64,000 bases of DNA from positions 64,501 through 128,500 of the forward strand of contig NZ_CP107970.1 of NCBI RefSeq assembly GCF_036090055.1, read 5' to 3'. This document shows positions 16,894 through 24,916 of this stretch, piece by piece (position 1 is the first letter of the stretch; each line of letters opens with the position of its first letter). The translations under genes and the position numbers were made by a program. Origin of the DNA: Nocardioides sp. NBC_00368. Its GTDB lineage: Bacteria > Actinomycetota > Actinomycetes > Propionibacteriales > Nocardioidaceae. The notes below the pieces were generated by a model. That model searched no databases. It was not told the DNA's origin and saw nothing but the letters and a program-made list of their open reading frames with translations.

Positions 16894-17822
16894 GCGGTTT
16901 CTGGAAAGACACCGTCCGCGACGTACGTCTGATGAAGCGGGGCTGGCGCTGGGGCCACCGGGCGCAGGTGCCGCGGTCGGCGGAGCCGTTCGTGCCGCCG
17001 GCGACGACGACGGTCTTCGACAACGAGTGGTCGCGCAAGCCGGCCGCGCGAGCGGTCCGGGAGGTCGCGCAGGCCGGGCTCGAGGCGGTGTTCCGGTCGC
17101 AGGTGAAGACCCAGGTCGAGGGGCTCGACGTGCTCGACCGGCTCGAGGGCCCGGTGATCTTCGTGGCCAACCACGCCTCCCACCTGGACACGCCGCTGAT
17201 CCTGCTGTCGCTACCGGACAGTTGGCGACGCAAGACCGCGGTGGCGGCAGCGGCCGACTACTTCTTCGACACCTGGTGGCGGGCGGTGGGCTCCTCGCTG
17301 GTCTTCAACACGCTGCCGATCGACCGCCGTGGCGGCGCGCTCTCGACCCAGCCGGGGGAGGTGCTCGCTGAGGGCTGGTCGCTGGTCGTCTTCCCCGAGG
17401 GCACCCGGTCCAAGGACGGCACCGTCGGCCGGTTCCGGTCCGGCGCCGCCTACCTGGCCATCGAGTACGGCGTCCCGGTCGTCCCGATCGCCCACCGCGG
17501 CACCTACGCGGCCATGCCGCGCGGGGTCAACTGGCCCGGGAAGGACACCTCCGGGGGCCGCCGTCAGCTGACCGTACGCTTCGGGGAGCCGCTCCGCCCG
17601 GCCGAGGGCGAGTCGGTGCGCGAGTTCGGGCCGCGGATCCGGTCGGCGGTGTCGAGGCTGCTGGACGAGGACGCCACCGACTGGTACGCCTCGATGCGCC
17701 GCGCGGCCGAGCGCAGCACGCCCGACCCGGCCGGCGAGGAGATCGCCGAGTGGCGCAAGGTCTGGGCGGCCACGGAGTCTCCCGACACCGAGCCGGACAA
17801 GATCCGGGCCTGGCACCGCTGA
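16890..17822 (+). CDS. PlsC-type lysophospholipid acyltransferase
   Basis: The 310-residue protein is a 1-acyl-glycerol-3-phosphate acyltransferase homologue. N-H-A-S-H-L-D near 91-97 is the H-x4-D catalytic motif, and F-P-E-G-T-R-S near 167-173 is the acceptor-phosphate motif. It transfers an acyl chain to a glycerol-phosphate-like acceptor at the membrane. There is no long hydrophobic N-terminal helix, so association is probably peripheral. Its ATG overlaps the stop of the LarA-like gene, making the four genes one translationally coupled set and giving the operon its lipid character. The real acceptor is unknown. Confidence 0.87.
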   Translation: MSGFWKDTVRDVRLMKRGWRWGHRAQVPRSAEPFVPPATTTVFDNEWSRKPAARAVREVAQAGLEAVFRSQVKTQVEGLDVLDRLEGPVIFVANHASHLDTPLILLSLPDSWRRKTAVAAAADYFFDTWWRAVGSSLVFNTLPIDRRGGALSTQPGEVLAEGWSLVVFPEGTRSKDGTVGRFRSGAAYLAIEYGVPVVPIAHRGTYAAMPRGVNWPGKDTSGGRRQLTVRFGEPLRPAEGESVREFGPRIRSAVSRLLDEDATDWYASMRRAAERSTPDPAGEEIAEWRKVWAATESPDTEPDKIRAWHR

Positions 17823-17838
17823 CCCGGCGCCGGCCGCC

Positions 17839-17870
17839 GGATCAGGATCAGGATCAGGGTCAGGGTCAGG
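17839..17870. repeat. 6-bp tandem repeat between convergent genes
   Basis: GGATCA occurs three times and GGGTCA twice without gaps, running into the last codons of the Balon-like gene on the other strand. It is a simple microsatellite and could vary in length. Confidence 0.8.
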
Positions 17871-18948
17871 ACCAGCGCAGCAGCGCGGCGACCGGGGCGT
17901 CGCCCAGCAGGCTGGCGGGCAGGACGCACACCTCCGCGTCGGTGAGCACCGCGGCGGCGATGAGCGCCTCGCCGGCCTCGATCGGACCGGTGACCGGAGC
18001 CTCGCCGAAGGTGAGGCCGGGGTGGTCCGCCGGGTCGAGCGTGTGTCCGGCCAGCGCGTCGGGGTCGATCAGCAGCGTCTCGACGCGGCCGGTGACGAAC
18101 GCGTCGGCGACGTCGCGCACGCCGGTCGCGGCACGATCCCCTCGGCCCCAGGCCTCCTCGAGGCGGCGGACAAGGGCCGTGCGGCGGCGTACGACCCGGT
18201 CCAGCAGGGCGCTGCGGATGGCGTCGTCACGAGCCTGGTCGCCACCGTCCGCGGCACGCTGCCCGCTGGCCAGCTCGACCACCTCGACGGGCAGGTCGGC
18301 GAGGTCGGCGCGCAGCCGCCCCACCGAGGTCGGGTCGCCGCCGACGAGCACTAGGTCGTGGCCGTGGTCGCGGATCAGCCTGGTCACCTCGGCGGCGACC
18401 TTGTCGGCGTTGTGGCGCCAGACGTTGTCGGTGGTCTGCTGCATGCGGTAGGCCGCCCAGCCGACGTTGTCCTGGGTCTTGTGCACGTGCTCGAGCTCGT
18501 CGCCGTCGACGGTGTTCGTGCTGGTCGGCTCCGGCAGGCCCGAGTCCCACAGGGAGATCTCGCCACCGGTGTGGTCGACCAGAACCAGGACGAAGGGCGT
18601 CGAGGCGTCGCGGGCGGCGATCCAGGAGCCGAGGTCGGGCAGCGCGTCCCAGGTCGCGACCTGGGACGGGACCGCGGCGACGGCCACCTGGTCGTAGGCG
18701 ATCCCCTCGGGCGTCGCGACGACGACGTGTGCCAGCGGAGCCGGCTGATGAACGTTCGTCCCCAGCCGCTCCGAGACCTGTGCCACGACCTCGGGTGGCG
18801 CACCCTGGGCGGAGAGCGCCTCGCACGCGGCACGCACGCGCAGTTCCTTGGCGTGGGCCGCGTTCTCCGAGTCCTGGCTGACATCGGCCAGCACGGTGGC
18901 GTACGGACCTGGGCGGTTCAACAAGTTGGTGAATCCAGCGGTGTCCAT
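17866..18948 (-). CDS. Rv2629/Balon-like archaeo-eukaryotic release-factor homologue
   Basis: The 360-residue protein fits the baeRF family (Rv2629 type). Visible patterns are P-Y-A-T-V-L-A-D-V-S-Q-D near the N-terminus, F-V-L-V-L-V-D-H-T-G-G-E-I near 130, H-K...W-A-A-Y-R-M-Q-Q-T in the middle, and V-E-T-L-L-I-D-P then A-A-L-L-R at the C-terminus. Members related to Psychrobacter Balon and its mycobacterial homologue bind ribosomal A sites as hibernation factors. The ATG at 18948 begins the conserved region. The same-strand gene upstream is a small membrane protein. Family assignment is good; the hibernation role is inferred. Confidence 0.75.
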   Translation of the reverse strand: MDTAGFTNLLNRPGPYATVLADVSQDSENAAHAKELRVRAACEALSAQGAPPEVVAQVSERLGTNVHQPAPLAHVVVATPEGIAYDQVAVAAVPSQVATWDALPDLGSWIAARDASTPFVLVLVDHTGGEISLWDSGLPEPTSTNTVDGDELEHVHKTQDNVGWAAYRMQQTTDNVWRHNADKVAAEVTRLIRDHGHDLVLVGGDPTSVGRLRADLADLPVEVVELASGQRAADGGDQARDDAIRSALLDRVVRRRTALVRRLEEAWGRGDRAATGVRDVADAFVTGRVETLLIDPDALAGHTLDPADHPGLTFGEAPVTGPIEAGEALIAAAVLTDAEVCVLPASLLGDAPVAALLRWS

Positions 18949-18992
18949 ACCGGTCTGGTACCCACCGGTGGGGGATCTGACACGGGCCTCGC

Positions 18993-19427
18993 TCAGCCGG
19001 CTGCGCAGGTCACCTCGGTGACGTGCCACTCCTCGTCCTTGCCCTCCCCGGAGCGGGTGACGACGAGGGTGAACACCGACCGACCGCCGTCCGGGGTCAG
19101 CTCCACCGTGGCACCGGTCTCGGTGAGGTCGGTGGAGGTGATGCGTACCTTCTCCAGGTGGCCGCGGGCGTCGGCGGTCTTCTCGGTCGGCGGGGTCTGG
19201 ACCGCGGGGCAGGCCCGGGCCCACTGCGCGACCAGCTCCGGCTTCGCCTCGACCGTGGTCCAGCTCGTGGTCCGGGCGAACCGGCTGGCGGCCGTCTCGG
19301 CCTGCTCGGTGGCGTGCTCGCGGAAGCGTGAGCGGGAGTAGCCGTAGCCGGCCACCGAGATCAGCACGCCGACCAGCAGCAGGACCCCGACCTTGAGCGC
19401 GATCTCGCGCCACTCGCTGCGTTGCAC
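18993..19427 (-). CDS. Hypothetical membrane-anchored protein
   Basis: The 144-residue protein has a short cytoplasmic N-terminus (M-Q-R-S-E-W-R-E), one transmembrane helix at about 11-29 (K-V-G-V-L-L-L-V-G-V-L), and an extracellular domain. Two cysteines (C73 and C141) in that domain may pair. No family is recognised. It ends 44 bases before the start of the Balon-like gene and may be transcribed with it. An operator-like inverted repeat at 19475-19490 lies in its promoter region, shared with the divergent acidic secreted protein. Confidence 0.65.
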   Translation of the reverse strand: MQRSEWREIALKVGVLLLVGVLISVAGYGYSRSRFREHATEQAETAASRFARTTSWTTVEAKPELVAQWARACPAVQTPPTEKTADARGHLEKVRITSTDLTETGATVELTPDGGRSVFTLVVTRSGEGKDEEWHVTEVTCAAG

Positions 19428-19474
19428 GGGACGTTCCTACCACCAGCTGCCTCGGGACCCGAACCGGCTCGCGG

Positions 19475-19490
19475 ATGAGAGAGCTCTCAT
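19475..19490. promoter_or_regulatory. Inverted-repeat operator, copy A
   Basis: ATGAGAG-AG-CTCTCAT is a perfect 7-bp inverted repeat with a two-base spacer. The same arms and spacing recur at 23299-23314, upstream of the two-component operon. It lies 85 bases before the acidic secreted protein gene and 48 bases before the divergent membrane protein. It is a candidate site for the response regulator encoded at 20876-21541. Confidence 0.6.
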
Positions 19491-19574
19491 GGTCGTCTCA
19501 CGATCACCTCACCGCGGGTCGAGATGGTTCTTGCATGGCGCCGGGAACACCCGGGGCAGAACCTGAAGGGACGA

Positions 19575-19931
19575 ATGATGAAGAAGCTTCCGATGATCCT
19601 CGGGACCGGCCTGGTCGGCGTGGTCGCGGCCGCTGTGTTCGGCTACCAGAGCGCTGCCGCTGTCGACGACGACGGCTATGCCAAGCGCGAGGAGAAGTCC
19701 AACACCCAGGTGACCACCGTCGACGATGACGACGACAACGACGCCGACGACGTCACCCGCGACGCCGCCGGCAACGACACCGCGACCAACGGCACCGGCG
19801 TGACCCGGGCGACCAAGGACAACACCCGGGACAACACCCGCGACAAGGTCACCCGCGACGATCAGACCAAGGATGACAACACCAAGAACAACACGCGCGA
19901 CGACAACACCAACGACCGGACCCAGGACTGA
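19575..19931 (+). CDS. Secreted acidic low-complexity protein
   Basis: The 118-residue protein has a signal peptide (M-M-K-K-L-P-M-I-L...A-A-A). A strongly hydrophilic mature chain of Asp, Asn, Thr and Arg repeats follows (D-D-D-D-D-N-D-A-D-D, then many T-R-D-N units). No known domain is present. The acidic, probably disordered chain suggests cation binding or a cell-surface polyelectrolyte, but this is speculation. GAAGGG precedes the ATG at 19575. A Ser/Thr kinase gene starts 7 bases after its stop, so they are co-transcribed. A small acidic-tailed protein in the nearby two-component operon has a similar look and the same upstream operator. Confidence 0.65.
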   Translation: MMKKLPMILGTGLVGVVAAAVFGYQSAAAVDDDGYAKREEKSNTQVTTVDDDDDNDADDVTRDAAGNDTATNGTGVTRATKDNTRDNTRDKVTRDDQTKDDNTKNNTRDDNTNDRTQD

Positions 19932-19938
19932 GTCGAAG

Positions 19939-20811
19939 ATGACCGACACCTGGGGCATCGTCCAGGGTGACGCGATCACCCCCGAGCTGACCGCGATGCG
20001 GCTGCTCGGGGGCGGCTCGTCGTACGAGGCCTTCCTGGCCTTCGACGAGGTCACCTACGGTCCGGTCGTCGCCAAGGTCCTGCGACCGAACCTGATCGAC
20101 AGCGAGACCAGCCGCAACGCGCTGCGACGCGAGACCGACGCCCTGACGAACCTGAAGCACCCTGTCCTCGTCCGCAGTCTGCGCGAGGACCTCGACGGCG
20201 AGCGGCCGTACGTCGTGATGGAGCACGTCGAGGGCCCCCGGCTCTCGACCCTGATCCGCCGCCATGGGCGCCTGCCGGAGCAGCAGTACCTGCCGCTCGC
20301 GCTCGACCTGGCCTCGGTGCTCCACTACCTGCGCCGCTCGGGGTGGGTGCACCTCGACATCAAGCCGAGCAACCTGATCATGGGCTCGCCGGCGCGCCTC
20401 ATCGACCTATCCGTGGCCAGGCCGGTCGCCGCGGCTGCCGCGCTGCGCCACGAGATCGGCACCGACGCCTACATGGCGCCCGAGCAGTGCCTCCCCGGCG
20501 AGCGCGGCGAGGTCGGCCCGGCCAGCGACGTCTGGGCGCTCGGCGCGACCCTCTTCCACGCCGTCACCGGCGAACGGCCCTTCGCCCACGGCGACCCGAC
20601 GGCCTCGGACCGCACCGAGCGCTACCCGCAGCTCGTCTCCCGCCCCGCCGCCCTCCCCAGACGTACGCCGCCCGAGATCGTCAAGGTCATCGAGGCGTGC
20701 CTCGCTCCGGATGCCGGCGACCGGCCCGCGCCGGCCGAGATCGCCGAGACGGTCTCGCCCGCCGTGGAGCGACTGCCGCGCGCCGTCCTGGGTGGCCTGC
20801 GGATCGGCTGA
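19939..20811 (+). CDS. Serine/threonine protein kinase
   Basis: The 290-residue soluble kinase has no transmembrane helix or sensor domain. A glycine-rich loop L-G-G-G-S-S-Y lies near 24-30 and the ATP-binding lysine in V-A-K-V-L is near 45. The catalytic loop is H-L-D-I-K-P-S-N with D140. M-A-P-E-Q follows in the activation segment. The metal-binding D-F-G is replaced by D-L-S (I-D-L-S-V-A), an accepted but uncommon variant. It sits directly after the acidic secreted protein gene and converges on the two-component operon. Substrates are unknown. Confidence 0.88.
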   Translation: MTDTWGIVQGDAITPELTAMRLLGGGSSYEAFLAFDEVTYGPVVAKVLRPNLIDSETSRNALRRETDALTNLKHPVLVRSLREDLDGERPYVVMEHVEGPRLSTLIRRHGRLPEQQYLPLALDLASVLHYLRRSGWVHLDIKPSNLIMGSPARLIDLSVARPVAAAAALRHEIGTDAYMAPEQCLPGERGEVGPASDVWALGATLFHAVTGERPFAHGDPTASDRTERYPQLVSRPAALPRRTPPEIVKVIEACLAPDAGDRPAPAEIAETVSPAVERLPRAVLGGLRIG

Positions 20812-20872
20812 TACGACGGGGAGTTCGACAGGGGTTACCAGTCAGTAACCCCTGTCGAACTCCCCGTCGTAT
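20811..20872. terminator. Perfect 28-bp inverted repeat between convergent genes
   Basis: The left arm 20811-20838 (ATACGACGGGGAGTTC...) and right arm 20845-20872 are fully complementary, with a six-base loop CAGTCA. It occupies the whole gap between the kinase stop and the response regulator stop. It is best read as a bidirectional terminator, although no U-run follows the stem. Complete conservation of both arms suggests selection or recent origin. Confidence 0.75.
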
Positions 20873-20875
20873 CGG

Positions 20876-21541
20876 TCAGGGCTGGAAGCGGTAGCCCATG
20901 CCGCGGACGGTCTCGACCCGGGCCGAGCCCAGTTTCTTGCGTAGGTAGCCTACGTAGACGTCGACGACGTTGGAGCCGGGGTCGAAGTCCATGCCCCAGG
21001 CCAGGTCGAGCAGCTGGGCGCGGGAGAGCACCTGGCCCGGATGCCGAAGCAGCACCTCGGCCAGCGCGAACTCGCGGGCGGAGAGGTCGGTCTCGCGGCC
21101 GTCGACCCGCAGCCGTCGCGTACGCAGGTCCAGCGCGACCGAGCCGGAGCGGAGCTCGCCCACCTCGGCGTCGGTGTTGTCCTGCTGCCGCAGACGTACG
21201 TTGATCCGGGCCCGCAGCTCGGCGAAGCGGAACGGCTTGGCGAGGTAGTCGTCGGCGCCGCCCTCGAGCGCGGAGACGGTGTCGTGGACCGAGTCGCGGG
21301 CGGTCAGCACCACGACCGGCATCCGCGACCCTTGCGCGCGCAGCTGGTCGAGCACCTCGAAGCCGTCGATGGTCGGCAGGCCGATGTCGAGCACCATCAG
21401 GTCGAAGGCGCCGCTGAGCGCCTCCTCGAGTCCTTCGAGGCCGTCGGCGACGGTGGTCGTCTGATGGCCGTCGGCGCTGAGGCCCTTGGCCAGGAAGGCC
21501 GCGATACGGTCCTCGTCCTCGACGATCAGGATGCGGGCCAT
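20876..21541 (-). CDS. OmpR/PhoB-family response regulator
   Basis: The 221-residue regulator has a receiver domain (acidic pocket E8-D9-E10, phosphoacceptor D52 in L-D-I-G-L-P, and conserved T and K of V-L-T-A-R-D and K-P-F). A winged-helix DNA-binding domain ends in V-x-T-V-R-G-M-G-Y-R-F. It overlaps the 3' end of the sensor kinase gene by 16 bases. It resembles MprA/TrcR-type envelope regulators. Candidate binding sites are the two related inverted repeats at 19475 and 23299. Confidence 0.92.
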   Translation of the reverse strand: MARILIVEDEDRIAAFLAKGLSADGHQTTTVADGLEGLEEALSGAFDLMVLDIGLPTIDGFEVLDQLRAQGSRMPVVVLTARDSVHDTVSALEGGADDYLAKPFRFAELRARINVRLRQQDNTDAEVGELRSGSVALDLRTRRLRVDGRETDLSAREFALAEVLLRHPGQVLSRAQLLDLAWGMDFDPGSNVVDVYVGYLRKKLGSARVETVRGMGYRFQP

Positions 21542-23001
21542 GCCTCTCCTTCGTGTGGGTCGTGGGGTGCGGGGAGGGTGATGGTGAAGCGGGCGCCGGG
21601 CGGTGTCGCGTCCTCGACGCCGACGGTGCCGCCGTGGGCGGTGGCGATGGCGGAGACGATGGCCAGGCCGAGGCCGAGCCCCGGCCGGTCGCCCGAGCCG
21701 GTCTCGGAGCCGCGGGCGAACCGCTCGAAGATCCGCTCCCGGTCCTCGGCCGGAACCCCGGGGCCGGTGTCGCGTACCCACAGCCGAAGCGTGCCGTCGA
21801 CGGTCGCCGAGCCGACCGCGATCCGGTCGCCGGGCGAGGTGTGGCCGACCGCGTTGTCGCACAGCTGCAGCATCGCCTGGGTGACCCGCTGCGGGTCGAG
21901 GCGCCAGGTGCCGGGGGTGGCCGCGTCGAGGTGCCAGTCGCGGTCGGCGAGCGCGCTGGCCTTGGCGAGGATGTCCTCGGTGAGGGTGTCGACGTCGACC
22001 TCCTCGAGCGTGAGGAAGTCGGGCCGGTCGTGCTTGGCGAGCAGGATCAGGTCGCCGACCAGCCGGCTCATCCGGTCGATCTCGTCGAGCGCCAGCCGTC
22101 GGGTCTGCTCGACCTCGGTCGGGTCGGACTCGTCGAGGAGCTCGAGGTGGCCGCCGATGATCGTCAGCGGCGTACGCAGCTCGTGACCGGCATCGTCGAG
22201 GAACTGCCGCTGGTCGGAGAACGCCTGCTCCAGCCGGGCCAGCATGTCGTTGAAGTTCCTGGTCAGAGCAGAGATGTCGTCGTTGCCCGACTCGGGCAGA
22301 CGGGCGGAGAGGTCGGTGGCGCTGATCGCGCCGGTGGCCTGCCGCAGCCGGGTCAGCGGGGCGAGCAGCCGCCCGGACTGCCAGGCCGCGACCAGGGTGA
22401 CGAGCAGGGCGAGGAGACCAGCCACGATCGTGTAGGTCCGCATCGTGCTGCGCAGCTCGGCACGGTCCTCGTCGAGGTAGGAGACCACCAGGAGGGCACC
22501 CTCGGTCGTGCCCGCGGCGGTGTCCTGCCGCACGGGCTGGCTGGTGATGCGTACCTCGCCCTCGGCCGTGTCGAGGTAGGTCGTCCCGCCGTCGACGACG
22601 ACGCCGGCGACGGCCCTGCTGAACCGTGCGGTGGAGATCAGCGGGTCCTCGGGGAAGTGCGCGCGTGGCTTGCCGTCGACCCAGGCGACGAGGAGCTCGT
22701 CGTCGTCGGGCACGTTGCGGCTCAGGAACGTCCGCAGCAGTCCCTCCACGTCGTACGGCGCCCGGGTCTCGGGGTCGATGCCCTCGGTGCGCAGCCGGGA
22801 GAACTCGTCGAGCTCCTGCTCCATCTCGCGTGTGGTCGCGGCGTCGACCCGGCCGAGCTCGACGGCGTAGACGATGAGACCGGCGCCGGCCAGGGCGAGG
22901 GTGACCAGGAGGGCGACCGAGGCGGTGATCCGGGCGCGTACGGACAGCCCCCGGCGAGGCGGTGGCGTCGTCTCGGGAGCCTGAGGGTCAGTCGTCGTCA
23001 T
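21526..23001 (-). CDS. Membrane sensor histidine kinase
   Basis: The 491-residue kinase has transmembrane helices at about 26-48 and 190-209 enclosing an extracytoplasmic sensor of about 140 residues. HAMP follows, then a HisKA domain with D-A-G-H-E-L-R-T-P-L (phosphorylated H273) and an ATPase domain (D-N-A-V, D-T-G-P-G-V, G-L-G-L-G-L). The chosen ATG at 23001 overlaps the stop of the upstream small protein gene; upstream in-frame ATGs fall inside that gene. It pairs with the response regulator downstream. Confidence 0.9.
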   Translation of the reverse strand: MTTTDPQAPETTPPPRRGLSVRARITASVALLVTLALAGAGLIVYAVELGRVDAATTREMEQELDEFSRLRTEGIDPETRAPYDVEGLLRTFLSRNVPDDDELLVAWVDGKPRAHFPEDPLISTARFSRAVAGVVVDGGTTYLDTAEGEVRITSQPVRQDTAAGTTEGALLVVSYLDEDRAELRSTMRTYTIVAGLLALLVTLVAAWQSGRLLAPLTRLRQATGAISATDLSARLPESGNDDISALTRNFNDMLARLEQAFSDQRQFLDDAGHELRTPLTIIGGHLELLDESDPTEVEQTRRLALDEIDRMSRLVGDLILLAKHDRPDFLTLEEVDVDTLTEDILAKASALADRDWHLDAATPGTWRLDPQRVTQAMLQLCDNAVGHTSPGDRIAVGSATVDGTLRLWVRDTGPGVPAEDRERIFERFARGSETGSGDRPGLGLGLAIVSAIATAHGGTVGVEDATPPGARFTITLPAPHDPHEGEAWPAS

Positions 23002-23254
23002 GGCGGTCGTCGCGGTCATCGTCGTCATCATCATCGTCGACGGGACCAGGGGTGACGACCGGGACACCCGAGGGGTCCGTGCTCGGGGACGATCCGGTGC
23101 TCGGCGCGGACGGCGAGGCCGACTGCGAGGGCAGCACGACGGGCTCGCGCGGCGGCGGGTCGTTCTCGGAGGCTCCGGCGAAGGAGCCGGCCAGGTAGAC
23201 GCCGACCGCCACGAGCACGACCAGCGGGAGGACGAGTTTCAGGGTGCGGGACAT
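22988..23254 (-). CDS. Small membrane-anchored protein with acidic tail
   Basis: The 88-residue protein has an N-terminal signal or anchor helix (M-S-R-T-L-K-L-V-L-P-L-V-V-L-V), a Pro/Ser-rich middle, and a tail of eight consecutive Asp followed by R-D-D-R-H-D-D-D. GGAGGGTC just before the ATG at 23254 fixes the start. It overlaps the sensor kinase start, so it is the first gene of the two-component operon and may act as its extracytoplasmic accessory or sensor partner. The acidic tail recalls the secreted protein at 19575. Confidence 0.65.
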   Translation of the reverse strand: MSRTLKLVLPLVVLVAVGVYLAGSFAGASENDPPPREPVVLPSQSASPSAPSTGSSPSTDPSGVPVVTPGPVDDDDDDDDRDDRHDDD

Positions 23255-23298
23255 GACCCTCCGATAGTGCCTGACGACCTGTCCGAAGTGGGGGTCCA

Positions 23299-23314
23299 TG
23301 AGAGACCTCTCATC
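23299..23314. promoter_or_regulatory. Inverted-repeat operator, copy B
   Basis: ATGAGAG-AC-CTCTCAT has the same 7-2-7 form as the site at 19475. It lies 45 bases upstream of the two-component operon start and 45 bases upstream of the divergent acyl-CoA synthetase. The position fits autoregulation of the two-component system. Confidence 0.6.
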
Positions 23315-23358
23315 GATACAGTGATGCGGGTCACCACTTGCACCTGGAGGTAACGCCC

Positions 23359-24900
23359 GTGTTCGTCCCGTTCAGCGTCAACGACTTCATCGACCGAGCC
23401 GCATCCGTCTACGGCGAACGGGTGGGCATCGTCGACGAGCCCGACCAGCCGGCGGCCTCCCTCGGGGAGGTGACGTACGCCGAGATGAAGGCGCTCGCCA
23501 AGCGGATGGCGGCGAAGCTGGACGAGCTCGGCATCGGGGTGGGGGAGCGGGTCGCGATCGTCTCCCACAACTCGGCGCGGCTGCTGACCGCGTTCTACGG
23601 CGTCTCCGGCTACGGACGCATCTTGGTGCCCGTCAACTTCCGTCTCCGCCCCGACGAGGTCTCCTACATCGTGGAGCAGTCGGGCGCCTCGGTGCTCTGG
23701 GTCGACCCGGAGGTCGACGAGGCGCTCAAGGATGTGACCGCCAAGCACCGTTTCGTGCTCGGCGACGACGCCAACCTCTACGCCGCCGAGGGCGTCGAGC
23801 CGGAGCCGTGGGAGCGGGACGAGAACGCGACCGCCGCGATCAACTACACCTCCGGCACCACCGCCCGGCCCAAGGGCGTGCAGATCACCCACCGCAACAT
23901 CTGGACCAACGCGCTGACGTTCGGTCTCCACGCCGGGCTGAGCGATCGTGACGTCTACCTGCACACGCTGCCGATGTTCCACGCCAACGGCTGGGGGATG
24001 CCGTTCGCGGCGACCGGCCTCGGCATCAAGCACATCGTGCTGCGCAAGGTCGACGGGATGGAGATCCTGCGCCGCGTACGCGACCACGGGGTCACCTACA
24101 TGTGCGCCGCCCCCGCGGTGGCGGCCGCCGTGCTCGACGCGCTGCCGCAGTGGCAGGCCACCGAGGGCGAGATCCCGGGACGGGACAAGGTGCGGATCAT
24201 CATGGCCGGTGCGCCGCCGCCGACGAAGACGGTCGTCCGTGTCCAGGAGGAGCTCGGCTGGGAGTTCATCCAGATCTACGGCCTCACCGAGACCTCGCCG
24301 CTGCTGACCATCAACCGCACCCGCGCCGAGTGGGACGACCTCGACCCGATGGAGCGCGCCGCGAAGCTGACCCGCGCCGGCGCGCCGGCGATCGGGGTGA
24401 GCCTCGACATCTCGCCCGACAAGGAGGTCCTGGCGCGCTCCAACGTGGTGCTCGAGGGCTACTGGGAGAAGCCCGAGGAGACCGAGAAGGCGCTGGCCGA
24501 CGGCTGGTTCCACACCGGCGACGGCGGCAGCATCGGCGACGACGGCTACCTCACCATCTCCGACCGGATCAAGGACGTCATCATCACCGGCGGCGAGAAC
24601 GTCAGCTCCGCCGAGGTCGAGGACGTCCTCTTCCTGCACCCCGCGGTCGCCGAGGTCGCCGTCATCGGCATCCCCAGCGAGAAGTGGGGCGAGACCATCC
24701 TCGCCCTCGTCGTCCTCGCCGAAGGCGCCTCCGCGACCCAGGAGGAGCTGATCGCCTGGTGCAAGGAGCGCGCCGCCGGCTACAAGGCGCCCACGGTCGT
24801 CGAGTTCCGCGACTCCCTGGCGCGTACGGCCACCGGGAAGCTGCAGAAGTTCAAGCTCCGCGAGCCCTACTGGGGCGACCGCGAGCGCAAGGTCAACTAG
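23359..24900 (+). CDS. Acyl-CoA synthetase (AMP-forming)
   Basis: The 513-residue ANL-superfamily ligase activates a carboxylic acid as acyl-AMP and then acyl-CoA. Motifs are Y-T-S-G-T-T-A-R-P-K-G near 165-175, Y-G-L-T-E-T near 310, W-F-H-T-G-D near 380 and a final T-A-T-G-K-L-Q-K. The overall pattern resembles medium/long-chain fatty-acid ligases. The GTG at 23359 is preceded by CTGGAGG. It diverges from the two-component operon and converges on the oxidase. The substrate is not predictable beyond a fatty or aryl acid. Confidence 0.88.
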   Translation: MFVPFSVNDFIDRAASVYGERVGIVDEPDQPAASLGEVTYAEMKALAKRMAAKLDELGIGVGERVAIVSHNSARLLTAFYGVSGYGRILVPVNFRLRPDEVSYIVEQSGASVLWVDPEVDEALKDVTAKHRFVLGDDANLYAAEGVEPEPWERDENATAAINYTSGTTARPKGVQITHRNIWTNALTFGLHAGLSDRDVYLHTLPMFHANGWGMPFAATGLGIKHIVLRKVDGMEILRRVRDHGVTYMCAAPAVAAAVLDALPQWQATEGEIPGRDKVRIIMAGAPPPTKTVVRVQEELGWEFIQIYGLTETSPLLTINRTRAEWDDLDPMERAAKLTRAGAPAIGVSLDISPDKEVLARSNVVLEGYWEKPEETEKALADGWFHTGDGGSIGDDGYLTISDRIKDVIITGGENVSSAEVEDVLFLHPAVAEVAVIGIPSEKWGETILALVVLAEGASATQEELIAWCKERAAGYKAPTVVEFRDSLARTATGKLQKFKLREPYWGDRERKVN

Positions 24901-24916
24901 ACGTCCGACGGGTCGC

